DNA of 64,000 nt from Flavobacterium cutihirudinis. Lineage in GTDB: Bacteria > Bacteroidota > Bacteroidia > Flavobacteriales > Flavobacteriaceae. Of the stretch, positions 8,462-16,986 are shown one piece after another. Position 1 is the first letter of the stretch, and every line of letters begins with the position of its first letter. The notes beneath the pieces were generated by a model. It was not told the origin of the DNA. It ran no database searches and saw only the letters and a program-made list of their open reading frames with translations. Both the position numbers and the translations under genes were made by a program. Location: contig NZ_QRDQ01000008.1 in the NCBI RefSeq assembly GCF_003385895.1, positions 926,354 through 990,353 on the forward strand. Reading direction: 5' to 3'.

Positions 8462-9370
8462 TTATGCGTTTTTCAAATTGATAATCTCTTGGTCTGTCAG
8501 GAAACGCCAATTTCCTCTAGGCAGATTCTTTTTTGTTAAACCAGCAAATGAAACGCGGTCGATACGTAAAACATCGTAATCAAAGTGTTCGAAAATTGCG
8601 CGAACAACTTTTACATTTGATGTTTTTAGTTTAAGGCCAACTTCACTTTTTGCTTCTTTTTCAATATAACTTACTTCTTCAACAAACACACGGTGTCCGT
8701 CAAGAACCAAACCTTTACTGATTTTCTCCAAATCCTCAAATTTCAAGTTTTTATCTAGAGAAACCTGGTAAATTTTAGACGATTTCTGATTCGGTAAAGT
8801 AAACTTACGAATCATATCGGTATCGTTTGTAAACAATAATAAACCGGTAGTATTCTTATCCATTCTTCCAACCGCACCAATTTTTGAATTAGTAGCGCCA
8901 CGAACAAGTTCCAAAACATTACGATATTCCTGTCCTTCATCAAAGGCAGTTGTAAAGTTTTTAGGTTTGTTCAATAAAATGTATTCTTTCTTTTCAGGAG
9001 TCAAAACAACACCATCAAAATTTACAACGTCATTTAGTTTCACTAAATAACCCATTTCAGTAACCGGAACGCCATTTACTTTTACGTTACCAGACTGAAT
9101 ATATATATCAGCGTCACGACGTGAACACACCCCAGAATTTGCGATGTATTTGTTCAGACGAATTTCATCTGAAGCCTTTTGTCTCTTTGGCGCCTGATTT
9201 TGTTTCTTAAATTTTTGTTCCGCTGCTTCTTGAGCCGCTTTCACTTCAGGCTTCACTTTTTTCGGCCCTTGAGCGCGCTTAGCCATAGGAGGTTTTGGCT
9301 TGCTTGAGTTTGATCTTGAGCTGTTTGGTCTCGATCCGCCTCTTTTATTATTGCCTTCCTTATTGTTCAT
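8462..9370 (-). CDS. rluB: 23S rRNA pseudouridine synthase, RluB/RsuA family
   Basis: The 302-aa protein begins with a Lys/Arg/Ser/Asn-rich tail of about 65 residues, common in Bacteroidetes RluB. The S4 RNA-binding domain follows (residues 70-118, IRLNKYIANSGVCSRRDADI), then the catalytic domain. The active-site motif GRMDKNTTGLLLF places the catalytic aspartate at D171. RluB-type enzymes modify U2605 of 23S rRNA; RluE and RluF are close alternatives, so the exact target site is inferred. It is monocistronic, with a TATCTTTG promoter box upstream. Confidence 0.85.
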   Translation of the reverse strand: MNNKEGNNKRGGSRPNSSRSNSSKPKPPMAKRAQGPKKVKPEVKAAQEAAEQKFKKQNQAPKRQKASDEIRLNKYIANSGVCSRRDADIYIQSGNVKVNGVPVTEMGYLVKLNDVVNFDGVVLTPEKKEYILLNKPKNFTTAFDEGQEYRNVLELVRGATNSKIGAVGRMDKNTTGLLLFTNDTDMIRKFTLPNQKSSKIYQVSLDKNLKFEDLEKISKGLVLDGHRVFVEEVSYIEKEAKSEVGLKLKTSNVKVVRAIFEHFDYDVLRIDRVSFAGLTKKNLPRGNWRFLTDQEIINLKNA

Positions 9371-9687
9371 AAATTCTGTAATTTGTGCAAAGATAGTTTT
9401 TTCTGACCAAATAAACTTAAGTTCATTGTTCTTAGATTAATAGCAAAAAAAATAAAAGGATTTTGAAGCATCGCAATTGGCTTTTTTTCAGGCATTAATT
9501 CCCGCTTTCCGTTTCAATCTTTTATTTTTTTAAAGAAAAAAAATAAAAGGATTTTCACTTCAAACGGGGCTAGAATTCAAACAATTGGCTTCCTTTATAC
9601 AATTGGCCTTTATAGAATGTCTTCAAAACAGTAAATAGATTTGCAAAAAAAGAATAAAATCTACTCAATCTGCTTGAAACAACTTTT
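9371..9687. other. 317-bp spacer with hairpin repeat, no gene
   Basis: No credible reading frame is present. The sequence AAAAAATAAAAGGATTTT occurs twice (about 9447-9464 and 9538-9555). The second copy forms the right arm of an A/T-rich hairpin with AATCTTTTATTTTTTT (9516-9531). The flanks CCCGCTTTCCG and CGGGGCTAG give the element a defined outline, like a dispersed intergenic repeat. It could also serve as a terminator for the prenyltransferase operon. Confidence 0.55.
9388..9395 (-). promoter_or_regulatory. TAnnTTTG promoter box for the pseudouridine synthase
   Basis: On the minus strand TATCTTTG lies 17 nt upstream of the ATG at 9370 and matches the Bacteroidetes -7 element. The -33 TTG is not clear. 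Confidence 0.5.
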
Positions 9688-10644
9688 TTAGTAATTAGAA
9701 ATCAATTGACGCCCGTGCCACAAAACACTCGGATTAATCAGGACAATACAAAATACTCCCGCTACAATCAAAAATTTCAAAACATTGTGAAGCATTAAAA
9801 ATTGTTCCTTCGAGTTTGATTTCCATAAATAAAGAAGAAAAAATAGCAGCACTCCCAAACAGATATAAAAGTAAATATCCATATAACCAACATCATAAAT
9901 ATTAACCAAAATGTAAACCGGAATAATGGTTAAAAAAGTCAAAGTAGTTATTATTTGCTTCGAAACTTTTTCACCGTATATAATTGGTATCGTACGATAA
10001 TTATTGGCTAAGTCGCCTTTCAGGTTTTCAAGATCCTTTATCATTTCCCGAATTAAAAGCAGTAAAAACAAAAACATGGCATGCGCCGAAATGACCATGA
10101 AATGACTCATATGATCTTCAATTTCTTCAAACGAAATCTTATTGTAGAAATACAGCAAAATGGCGAAAAACGGAATTACAGCCATAAATGCCGCCATTAA
10201 ATTGCCAACAATTGGATACTTTTTTATTTTATGAGAATAAAACCAAATCAGGAAAATATATCCAGAAAAGAATAGAAAAGCTCGCCATGAAACAACGGAA
10301 GCCATTAAAACTGCCAGGAAATTTAAAGAAAAATAAACTGTCAATTTTGTTTTTTGACTTACCAAACGGTCCAACATTGATTTGTTAGGTCTGTTGATTA
10401 AATCCTTTTGGCTGTCGTAAAAATTATTGATAATATATCCCGAAGCAATTGTAATCGCCGAAGCAAAAACAATTAGAAATAAATAAAAATCCAGTAGAAT
10501 ATCAAGCGCTCTTTTTTCCGGAGCCAAAATAAAAATAGCCGATAAATATTGTGCTAAAACAATAATTGGAATATTATAACCGCGTACCACAGAAAACAAA
10601 CTGACAATTTTCATTACTACAAGTTTGTGCTGTCTGCTTAACAT
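9688..10644 (-). CDS. UbiA-family prenyltransferase (geranylgeranylglycerol-phosphate geranylgeranyltransferase-like)
   Basis: This 318-aa membrane protein has about eight to nine TM segments. The first Asp-rich motif is NNFYDSQKDLINRPNK (NDxxDxxxDxxNRP type), which binds prenyl diphosphate and Mg2+; the second is EMIKDLENLKGD. In flavobacteria this subfamily is usually labelled geranylgeranylglycerol-phosphate geranylgeranyltransferase, but the acceptor is not proven. It is the last gene of a minus-strand operon with mvaD, mevalonate kinase and DUF502, which fits use of an isoprenyl donor. The start is either ATG 10644 or ATG 10614; the longer form is given. Confidence 0.78.
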   Translation of the reverse strand: MLSRQHKLVVMKIVSLFSVVRGYNIPIIVLAQYLSAIFILAPEKRALDILLDFYLFLIVFASAITIASGYIINNFYDSQKDLINRPNKSMLDRLVSQKTKLTVYFSLNFLAVLMASVVSWRAFLFFSGYIFLIWFYSHKIKKYPIVGNLMAAFMAVIPFFAILLYFYNKISFEEIEDHMSHFMVISAHAMFLFLLLLIREMIKDLENLKGDLANNYRTIPIIYGEKVSKQIITTLTFLTIIPVYILVNIYDVGYMDIYFYICLGVLLFFLLYLWKSNSKEQFLMLHNVLKFLIVAGVFCIVLINPSVLWHGRQLISNY

Positions 10645-10706
10645 AAAATAAAAAGTATGATGGATTAGATATGGGAAGTTAAAGGATATTTTTTGATTCT
10701 GAAAGC

Positions 10707-11303
10707 TTAGAGTTTGTTTTTTAACAGTTCGCCAGATCCGTAACCTAATTTTCGAATGCAGGCCAAAGCTTGTTTTTGCGTAATATCAATATCCTGAATA
10801 TCTTTTTTATCTACAAAAACCACAGAGCCACTCCAAGGATTTGGTGCGTCAGGAATGAATACCGTAAATTTCTCTTCGCTTATTTGTTCTATTAAAAAGG
10901 CAAATTGCAAACCGGCATCAGTAGGAACCAGTATCACTTTTAGGTCATCATTTGATTCAATTCCCAAAATATTTTCATTCATGCTTTTCATAAACGAATA
11001 TCCAGGTACAAAGCTCAAAACGCCATCTTCTAATTTTTGCACCAGATTTTTAGCTGCCATAGTTTTTGCCAGCAATCCAGCAAATAAACAAATAAGAATA
11101 ATTATCAATATTCCGATAAGTTCCTGAATTGCAATTCCTAAAACATTTACTTTTGGAAAATTATTTACAATAGGAAGTGTGGTTTTTTGAACAATACCAT
11201 AGCCTTTTTCGAGAACCACAAGCAGCACAACTAATGGCACTAAAAACAGAATTCCTCCTAAAAAAGTTGCTTTGATAATTTTTAAAATACTTTTCATATG
11301 CAA
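10707..11303 (-). CDS. DUF502 domain-containing membrane protein
   Basis: The 198-aa protein has two hydrophobic N-terminal segments (IIKATFLGGILFLVPLVVLL and LIGILIIILICLFAGLLAK). DUF502 signatures follow: VPGYSFMKSMNENILGI, VILVPTDAGLQFAFLIE and VFIPDAPNPWSGSVVFVD. The function is unknown. It sits in the isoprenoid operon, about 70 bp after mevalonate kinase and 60 bp before the prenyltransferase, so it may act at the membrane step, though nothing in the sequence proves it. Confidence 0.85.
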   Translation of the reverse strand: MHMKSILKIIKATFLGGILFLVPLVVLLVVLEKGYGIVQKTTLPIVNNFPKVNVLGIAIQELIGILIIILICLFAGLLAKTMAAKNLVQKLEDGVLSFVPGYSFMKSMNENILGIESNDDLKVILVPTDAGLQFAFLIEQISEEKFTVFIPDAPNPWSGSVVFVDKKDIQDIDITQKQALACIRKLGYGSGELLKNKL

Positions 11304-11372
11304 TAATTTTTTAGGATTAAGATTCTAGGAAAATGTACTCAAATAATTCTGTCTTTTTTAGAAGATTGATAT

Positions 11373-12311
11373 TTAAAATTGATAAACTACTTCTAGCTTA
11401 TAATCTTTTAAAGATGCTTTTGCGCGTTCTAAATCTTCGGTGAAACCAAGAATATAACCGCCACCGCCAGAACCGCAAAGTTTTAGGTAATAATCGTTAG
11501 TATCAATTCCGTGTTGCCAGATTCCGTGAAATTGTTCTGGAATCATAGGTTTAAAATTGTTTAGAACAACTTTCGAAAGTTTTTTAGTATTGGTAAACAA
11601 AGATTTCATATCGCCGTGTAAAAAGTTTTCTACACAAGCGTCAGTATATTTAACAAATTGGTTTTTAAGCATCGTACGGAATCCTTTATCTTTAAGGTTT
11701 TCCATAAAAATATTAACCATTGGAGCCGTTTCGCCAACAATTCCGGAGTCTAATAAAAATACAGCGCCTTTTCCGTCAAAACTTTGAGTCGGAATTCCGG
11801 TTGCTTCAATATTATCTTTAGAATTAATTAGGATTGGAATACTCAAATAGCTGTTTAATGGATCTAAACCAGAACTTTTTCCGTGGAAAAAACTCTCCAT
11901 TTGAGAAAATATATTTTTAAGCTGTAATAATTTTTCACGGGTTAAGTTTTCTAAAACCGTGATTTTATTTAAAGCATATTTATCATAAATCGCTGCTACA
12001 AGCGCACCGCTGCTTCCAACTCCGTATCCTTGCGGAATACTGGAATCAAAATACATTCCGGTTTCGACATCATTTTTCAGAGCTTCTAAATCAAACGTAA
12101 CCAATTCTGGTTGCTGAACATGTAAAACTTCAAGATAAGATGCAAAGCTTTTTAAGCTTTTGTTTGATGCAATTGCTTCAGCTGAAGGTTCTTCAGATTT
12201 CTTCAAAGCACCGTTGTAAAAATTATAAGGAATAGAAAGTCCTTTAGAGTCGCGGATAATTCCGTATTCTCCAAAGAGTAATATTTTTGAGTAAAATAAG
12301 GGTCCTTTCAT
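11373..12311 (-). CDS. Mevalonate kinase-type GHMP kinase
   Basis: The 312-aa GHMP kinase starts MKGPLFYSKILLFGEYGII (the KxxLFGEY substrate motif of mevalonate kinases). It has the ATP-binding loop PQGYGVGSSGALVAAIYD (residues about 93-110) and the C-terminal glycine motif KLCGSGGGGYILGF. It would phosphorylate mevalonate in the cytoplasm. It lies 48 bp downstream of mvaD on the same strand. Galactokinase and homoserine kinase are less likely, given that neighbour and the GEY motif. Confidence 0.85.
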   Translation of the reverse strand: MKGPLFYSKILLFGEYGIIRDSKGLSIPYNFYNGALKKSEEPSAEAIASNKSLKSFASYLEVLHVQQPELVTFDLEALKNDVETGMYFDSSIPQGYGVGSSGALVAAIYDKYALNKITVLENLTREKLLQLKNIFSQMESFFHGKSSGLDPLNSYLSIPILINSKDNIEATGIPTQSFDGKGAVFLLDSGIVGETAPMVNIFMENLKDKGFRTMLKNQFVKYTDACVENFLHGDMKSLFTNTKKLSKVVLNNFKPMIPEQFHGIWQHGIDTNDYYLKLCGSGGGGYILGFTEDLERAKASLKDYKLEVVYQF

Positions 12312-12359
12312 GTTTATTTTATGTCTTTCTTAGAAAATTTTAATTAAAGATACGGAAAA

Positions 12360-13442
12360 TTATAATGCAATTGATCCCGCTCCAATTTTGTCGCAAATGT
12401 ACTGACGATTCTGACAAAATACAACTAATTCGTCCTGAATAAATTGAAGGACTTTATCGCTAACGTTTTCGGGATAAAGCACATGCACATTTGCTCCGGC
12501 ATCAAGTGTAAAACACACAGGAATTTGAGTTTCATTTCTGAATTTCCAAATCGCATTTATGATTTGAAGTGTATTTGGTTTCATTAAAATAAAATAAGGC
12601 ATTGAAGTCATCATCATCGCGTGCAAAGTCAAAGCTTCGCTTTCGACAACTTTGATGAATTCTTCTAAATCGCCACTTTCAAAAACAGAAATTAATTTAT
12701 CCAGATTTTCGTGCGCTTGTGCAAAACGTCTTTCGGCATACGGGTGATTGTGCATTAAATCATGACCAACTGTACTTGAAACCTGTTTTTCACCTTTGTC
12801 AACTAATAATATAGTATCTTGATAATTCTTGAAATTCTCATGAATTGAATATGGAAATTCAACCCCAAATAAATCGGTACTTCCTTTAATATTGGCTTGA
12901 TTTCCCCAAACCACAACATTTCCTTTTACACTTCTGCACGCACTTCCTGAACCTAAACGTGCTAAAAAAGATGCTTTTTGGTAAAAATAATCCTCAGTCA
13001 TTTCAGGATTTAGCAATTTCTCCAAACTCATAAAATTCATTGCCAAAGCCGCCATTCCAGAAGCCGAAGAAGCAATTCCTGAACTGTGTGGAAATGTATT
13101 TTGTGTATCAATCGTAAAATGATAATCCTTCAAAAATGGCAGATAAACTTCAACTCTTTCTAAAAACTTCTGAATTTTTGGTTTAAAATCTTCTTTTGGT
13201 TTTCCTTCAAAAAGTAAATCAAAAGAGAAAGAATTTTGGTTCACTCTTTTTTCAAAACCTAATTTCGTAATTGTTTTACAGTTATTTAAAGTAAAACTCA
13301 CCGAAGGATTGGCCGGAATCTGATTGTCTTTTTTCCCCCAATATTTTACTAACGCAATATTACTTGGAGCGCTCCACTCAAAGTTTCCGTTTTCGATTGT
13401 TGAAGTATATTTATTTGGAATAAAATCAGCTGCTGTAAACAT
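12360..13442 (-). CDS. mvaD: Diphosphomevalonate decarboxylase
   Basis: The 360-aa GHMP-superfamily enzyme has the decarboxylase signatures IALVKYWGKKDNQIPANPSV (residues about 29-48), SSGIASSASGMAALAM (phosphate loop), GSGSACRSVKGNVVVWG, and FTLDAGANVHVLYP with the catalytic aspartate. It converts mevalonate diphosphate to isopentenyl diphosphate. It is the first gene of a four-gene minus-strand operon (mvaD, mevalonate kinase, DUF502, UbiA). The other mevalonate genes of this window, HMG-CoA reductase and a GYDIA kinase, lie 48 kb away. Confidence 0.95.
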   Translation of the reverse strand: MFTAADFIPNKYTSTIENGNFEWSAPSNIALVKYWGKKDNQIPANPSVSFTLNNCKTITKLGFEKRVNQNSFSFDLLFEGKPKEDFKPKIQKFLERVEVYLPFLKDYHFTIDTQNTFPHSSGIASSASGMAALAMNFMSLEKLLNPEMTEDYFYQKASFLARLGSGSACRSVKGNVVVWGNQANIKGSTDLFGVEFPYSIHENFKNYQDTILLVDKGEKQVSSTVGHDLMHNHPYAERRFAQAHENLDKLISVFESGDLEEFIKVVESEALTLHAMMMTSMPYFILMKPNTLQIINAIWKFRNETQIPVCFTLDAGANVHVLYPENVSDKVLQFIQDELVVFCQNRQYICDKIGAGSIAL

Positions 13443-13459
13443 GAATTATAAAATTTTGG

Positions 13460-13467
13460 CAAAGATA
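13460..13467 (-). promoter_or_regulatory. TAnnTTTG promoter box for the mvaD operon
   Basis: Minus-strand TATCTTTG lies 17 nt upstream of the mvaD ATG, the same box and spacing as upstream of the pseudouridine synthase gene. No exact TTG stands at -33. Confidence 0.5.
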
Positions 13468-13483
13468 GTTTTTAAATTTTTTC

Positions 13484-13550
13484 ACCATATAAGTAATATA
13501 AGAAAATATAAAACCAGTTTGCTAAAATGAACTTATATCACTTATATGGT
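13484..13550. repeat. Hairpin repeat family H1, copy 2
   Basis: Inverted arms ACCATATAAGTAATATAAG (13484-13502) and CTTATATCACTTATATGGT (13532-13550) pair with one mismatch in 19. The right arm recurs at 6024-6048 and 26291-26315. It fills the divergent mvaD/TspO spacer. Confidence 0.75.
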
Positions 13551-13593
13551 TTAAACTTTTCTTTTGACTATTTTTGATTCAAAATTTAGTGAA

Positions 13594-14070
13594 ATGAATA
13601 AATACGTAAAAATTATAATAGCTTTATTGATATGTTTAGCAGTAGGATATTCTGCCAGTACAGTAACCAGACCAAGTGTTGAGAGCTGGTATCCAACAAT
13701 TGAAAAACCATTCTTTAATCCGCCGAATTGGGTTTTTCTGCCTGTATGGAGTTTGCTTTATATTTTTATGGCAGTTGCCGCAGGATTAGTTTGGGATAAA
13801 ATAAAAGAGCAAAACGAAGAAGTCAAAAAAGCTTTAGGTTTCTTTTTAATTCAATTGACATTAAATGCAATTTGGTCTTATTTGTTCTTTGGCTTGAAAA
13901 ATCCGTTATTGGCTTTAATTGAAATCGCACTTTTATGGCTATTTATTTATGAAACATATTTGAAGTTTACCAAAATCAATAAAATTTCAGGTTATTTATT
14001 ACTTCCATATTTGGCTTGGGTTGCGTTTGCAGCTATTTTGAATGCTAGTATTTGGTGGCTGAATAAGTAG
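13594..14070 (+). CDS. TspO/MBR family protein
   Basis: The 158-aa protein starts at ATG 13594, MNKYVKIIIALLICLAVGYS; a TTG 30 bp upstream would only add an atypical tail. Five TM helices and the TspO signatures are visible: WYPTIEKPFFNPPNWVFLPV (residues about 33-52), VWSLLYIFMAVAAGLVW and LNAIWSYLFFGLKNP. TspO proteins bind porphyrins and are tied to tetrapyrrole handling and stress. The gene is single, divergent from mvaD. Confidence 0.92.
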   Translation: MNKYVKIIIALLICLAVGYSASTVTRPSVESWYPTIEKPFFNPPNWVFLPVWSLLYIFMAVAAGLVWDKIKEQNEEVKKALGFFLIQLTLNAIWSYLFFGLKNPLLALIEIALLWLFIYETYLKFTKINKISGYLLLPYLAWVAFAAILNASIWWLNK

Positions 14071-14101
14071 TTTTTGTTTCAGGTTTATATCGTGATTCAA
14101 C

Positions 14102-14809
14102 TTAATCAAGCTTCTTAAATTCTTCATTTTTAGCATATAAAAAATCCATCACAGTCAAAACATTTGGATTTTCCAAAAGCGTTTTCGATTTGGGATCTGC
14201 TTCGCAAAAATCAATAAAAAGCTCTTTTTCTTCAGGTTTTATTTTTAAATTTTTTAGAAAGAAATCTGGAGGACAAGTAGCAACAACCAGTTTCTTAAAA
14301 CGGTCGTCGGTAACTTCAATTGTTTTCTTTTGCTTACCTTTTAAAGGGAATGAAACTCGAAGACCTTCTCTAATAGATCCATCATTAACTCCTGTATTCC
14401 AGAATAAATCTTTGGCACTTTTACTGATTAATATATCTGCAACTTCATCAGCACTAATCTTAACTTTATCAAATTCGACCTTATTTATTACAACTTCATT
14501 CAATTCTTCGGGTTTCAGAATCATGTTAACGACGAGATTGTTGTTTTCAATATCTTTGGCAGTGATTTTTAATCTAGTAAAGAAATAATCTTTCGAATAG
14601 AGAATTAAACTGTCCTGCGCTTTTGCTAAAATTGAAAATTCTCCCAATTCATTTGTTCTTGTACTAGTTTTTGCTGTTTTATTAATGACTTCAATATTTT
14701 TTAGAGCTAGATTTTGAGAAAGCACTTTTCCGCGAAGTATTTTTTCGGTTTGAGCAATGCTAAGTTGATAAGTGAAAAAAGAAATTGTGGTAAGTAATTT
14801 TAGTTTCAT
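14102..14809 (-). CDS. Carboxypeptidase-regulatory-like domain protein, paralogue A
   Basis: The 235-aa exported protein has a signal peptide ending near FTYQLSIAQ (residue 19). An N-terminal CarboxypepD_reg-like beta-sandwich follows (about 25-105: LRGKVLSQNLALKNIEVINK, TRTNELGEFSILAKAQDSL). The C-terminal helical region has FCEADPKSKTLLENPNVLTV. The function is unknown; such domains often occur in surface proteins related to TonB systems. It is a tandem paralogue of the next gene upstream: N-terminal about 110 and C-terminal about 60 residues are closely similar, while the centre differs. Confidence 0.75.
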   Translation of the reverse strand: MKLKLLTTISFFTYQLSIAQTEKILRGKVLSQNLALKNIEVINKTAKTSTRTNELGEFSILAKAQDSLILYSKDYFFTRLKITAKDIENNNLVVNMILKPEELNEVVINKVEFDKVKISADEVADILISKSAKDLFWNTGVNDGSIREGLRVSFPLKGKQKKTIEVTDDRFKKLVVATCPPDFFLKNLKIKPEEKELFIDFCEADPKSKTLLENPNVLTVMDFLYAKNEEFKKLD

Positions 14810-14819
14810 GTACTGGCTT

Positions 14820-15569
14820 TTAGTTTTTAATTGCAGAATTTAATTTTTTAAATTCGTCGTTTTTGGCAAACAGAAATTCCATCGTTTCAAGAATATTTAA
14901 ATTTACCAGAAGCATTTTGGATTTTGGGTCGGCTTCGCAGAACTGAAGAAAAAGTTCCTTTTCGTCGGGGCTTAATTTTAAATCTTTAGAAAAGAAATCT
15001 TCGGGGCAGGTTTTTGCAATTAATTTTCTGAAATCAATTTCTGGGGTTTTCTTTTTAGGGTCTTCGTCTTTTTTGAATAAGTTGTAAACTTGCTTACCCA
15101 AATAAATGAAATCGATGTCAAGTGGACCTCCTTTTACCTCATAATAACCTTGAATTTTTAATCCTTCTTTCGATTTATGTGAATTTAGTTTGATTTCATT
15201 TATTTCTTCTTTACTGAGTGAAATTGAGGTAGTTTTCCTGTCTAAAATCACGACTTCGTTCAATTCTTCCGCTTTCGGAATCATATTTATGATAAGATTA
15301 TTAGTTTCGATTTCCTTTGCGGTAATTTTCAACCGCGCAAATAGATAATCTTTTGTAAAAAATATCAAACTATCCTGCGCTTTTACTAGAATTGAAAATT
15401 CTCCACGTTCATTTGTTCTTGTACTAGTTTGAGCTGTTTTGTTTATTACTTCAACTTTATTGAGAGGAGAATTATTAGAAACAACTTTTCCGTGAAGTAG
15501 TTTTTCGGTTTGAGAAACACTAAGTTGATACGTAAAAAAAGAAATTGTAGTAAGTAATTTTACTCTCAT
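14820..15569 (-). CDS. Carboxypeptidase-regulatory-like domain protein, paralogue B
   Basis: This 249-aa paralogue of the gene 10 bp downstream has the same layout: signal peptide MRVKLLTTISFFTYQLSVSQ, CarboxypepD_reg-like domain (LHGKVVSNNSPLNKVEVINK) and C-terminal FCEADPKSKMLLVNLNILET. The central part (SKEEINEIKLNSHKSKEGLK and GGPLDIDFIYLGKQVYNLF) is longer and more typical of the wider Bacteroidetes family. The arrangement indicates tandem duplication followed by divergence. The pair is probably co-transcribed. Confidence 0.75.
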   Translation of the reverse strand: MRVKLLTTISFFTYQLSVSQTEKLLHGKVVSNNSPLNKVEVINKTAQTSTRTNERGEFSILVKAQDSLIFFTKDYLFARLKITAKEIETNNLIINMIPKAEELNEVVILDRKTTSISLSKEEINEIKLNSHKSKEGLKIQGYYEVKGGPLDIDFIYLGKQVYNLFKKDEDPKKKTPEIDFRKLIAKTCPEDFFSKDLKLSPDEKELFLQFCEADPKSKMLLVNLNILETMEFLFAKNDEFKKLNSAIKN

Positions 15570-15642
15570 ATAGGATTAATTAGTTGAGAGTAAAATTATT
15601 AGAATAGTCTTAACGAAAACTTGTGAAATCTGTAAATTCTTG

Positions 15643-16320
15643 TTAATAATGTGGTTTGAGTTTTCGAACGAAGTGCTCAAACTCTCCATTATTCTTTAAA
15701 ACTGGTCCATGTCCAAAACAAAGTGTTTTAGGTTTTAAAGCGGCTAATTTTAATATGGATTTTCTATTTGTTTCTTTATCAGAAGTAAACAAATGAGGCG
15801 GTTCGTGTAAGCCTACTTTTGTTGTCAAAAGGTTCATATTGGTCATTACATCACCAACAATCAATAGGCCATCACTTTCTCTGAAAAAAGACAAATGGCC
15901 GCTGGAATGTCCTGGAGTTTCGATAACGGTAAATCCGCCAATTTTATCGCCTTCCTTTAAAGTTTCAGAAACTGGATGTCCTTTTCCTGCCCAGAAGTTT
16001 TTTTGAAATTTCGAAATAATATGATTCGGATTTGGATATTCAAAAATTACATTTCCATTTTCTGCGGCAGTTTTTTCGGGTTTACTGCATAAAAGAGGAA
16101 TGTTTAGTGTTTCACAGATTATTTTAGTGCTTCCTTGATGATCAGCGTGAGCATGCGTTAAAACGTGTTTTGTTATTGATTTGCCTTTTAAGGCTTTTAA
16201 AATTATTCCGCTTGAACTTCGAATTCCGGCATCGATTAAAACATCTTCGATAACATAACAGTTGATAGCATTTCTTGGAAACAACGGAATTTGATAAACG
16301 TCTTTGGCAATATTTTTCAT
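15643..16320 (-). CDS. MBL-fold metallo-hydrolase
   Basis: The 225-aa protein has the metallo-beta-lactamase fold. The metal motif THAHADHQGS (HxHxDH) lies at residues about 55-64, followed by ETPGHSSGHLSFF (third His), VGDVMTNM (Asp) and CFGHGPVL (last His). Members hydrolyse a range of thioester, lactone or phosphodiester substrates, and the substrate is not evident. It is followed on the same strand, in transcription order after, by nothing coupled. The Crp/Fnr gene upstream (62 bp) may be co-transcribed with it. Confidence 0.88.
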   Translation of the reverse strand: MKNIAKDVYQIPLFPRNAINCYVIEDVLIDAGIRSSSGIILKALKGKSITKHVLTHAHADHQGSTKIICETLNIPLLCSKPEKTAAENGNVIFEYPNPNHIISKFQKNFWAGKGHPVSETLKEGDKIGGFTVIETPGHSSGHLSFFRESDGLLIVGDVMTNMNLLTTKVGLHEPPHLFTSDKETNRKSILKLAALKPKTLCFGHGPVLKNNGEFEHFVRKLKPHY

Positions 16321-16381
16321 TTTCTTGAATTTTTATATTGACAAAGATTTGAATTCTGTTTCCGAACTCACTTGATAAATG

Positions 16382-16963
16382 TTAAGAAATGCTTTGACGA
16401 ATTCGGCTTAAAGATTCTGGAGTAATTCCGAGAAAAGAAGCGATATAAATTAAAGGTGTTCGCTGAATTATTTTGGCTGGAGCCGAAGTTAAAAAAGTTT
16501 GGTATTTTTCTTTGGCAGGAATCATTTGGAGTTTTAAAACACGATCTGCCATGCAGAGGTAATTTTGTTCAGCAAGAATTCTTCCAACACGTTCCCAATT
16601 TGGGATTTCGTTATACAAAAACTGCATTTTTTCGAAAGTAATCGAAAGCACTTCGCAGTCTTCAATACATTGAATATTTTCAAAAGAAGCCGATTGATTT
16701 ATAAAACTGAAATATGAAGCGATGAAGCCATTATCACAACTTAAATAAGTTGTAATTTCTTTCCCGTCTTTTAAGTAATAAACGCGTGCTAAACCTTCAA
16801 CAATAAAGAAAATCTTATTGCTTATTTTTCCTATTGGAGAGAGAAAATCTTTAGCTGTAAATTTTTCATATTCAAAACAAGAAGCAATTACCTCCATTTC
16901 ATTTTCAGAAAAAGAGGCAATTGCTGCGATTTGTTTTTGTAATGAAGAATATGTTGATTTCAT
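16382..16963 (-). CDS. Crp/Fnr family transcriptional regulator
   Basis: The 193-aa protein has an N-terminal cyclic-nucleotide-binding-like beta-roll (residues about 15-125: FTAKDFLSPIGKISNKIFFI, VEGLARVYYLKDGKEITTYL). A C-terminal winged helix-turn-helix ends PLIYIASFLGITPESLSRIR. The FNR Fe-S cysteines are absent, and canonical cAMP-binding residues are not obvious, so the effector is unknown. The adjacent MBL hydrolase (62 bp downstream, same strand) is a plausible target or partner. Confidence 0.88.
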   Translation of the reverse strand: MKSTYSSLQKQIAAIASFSENEMEVIASCFEYEKFTAKDFLSPIGKISNKIFFIVEGLARVYYLKDGKEITTYLSCDNGFIASYFSFINQSASFENIQCIEDCEVLSITFEKMQFLYNEIPNWERVGRILAEQNYLCMADRVLKLQMIPAKEKYQTFLTSAPAKIIQRTPLIYIASFLGITPESLSRIRQSIS

Positions 16964-16986
16964 TTACGCTTCAACGTAATTGGCTA

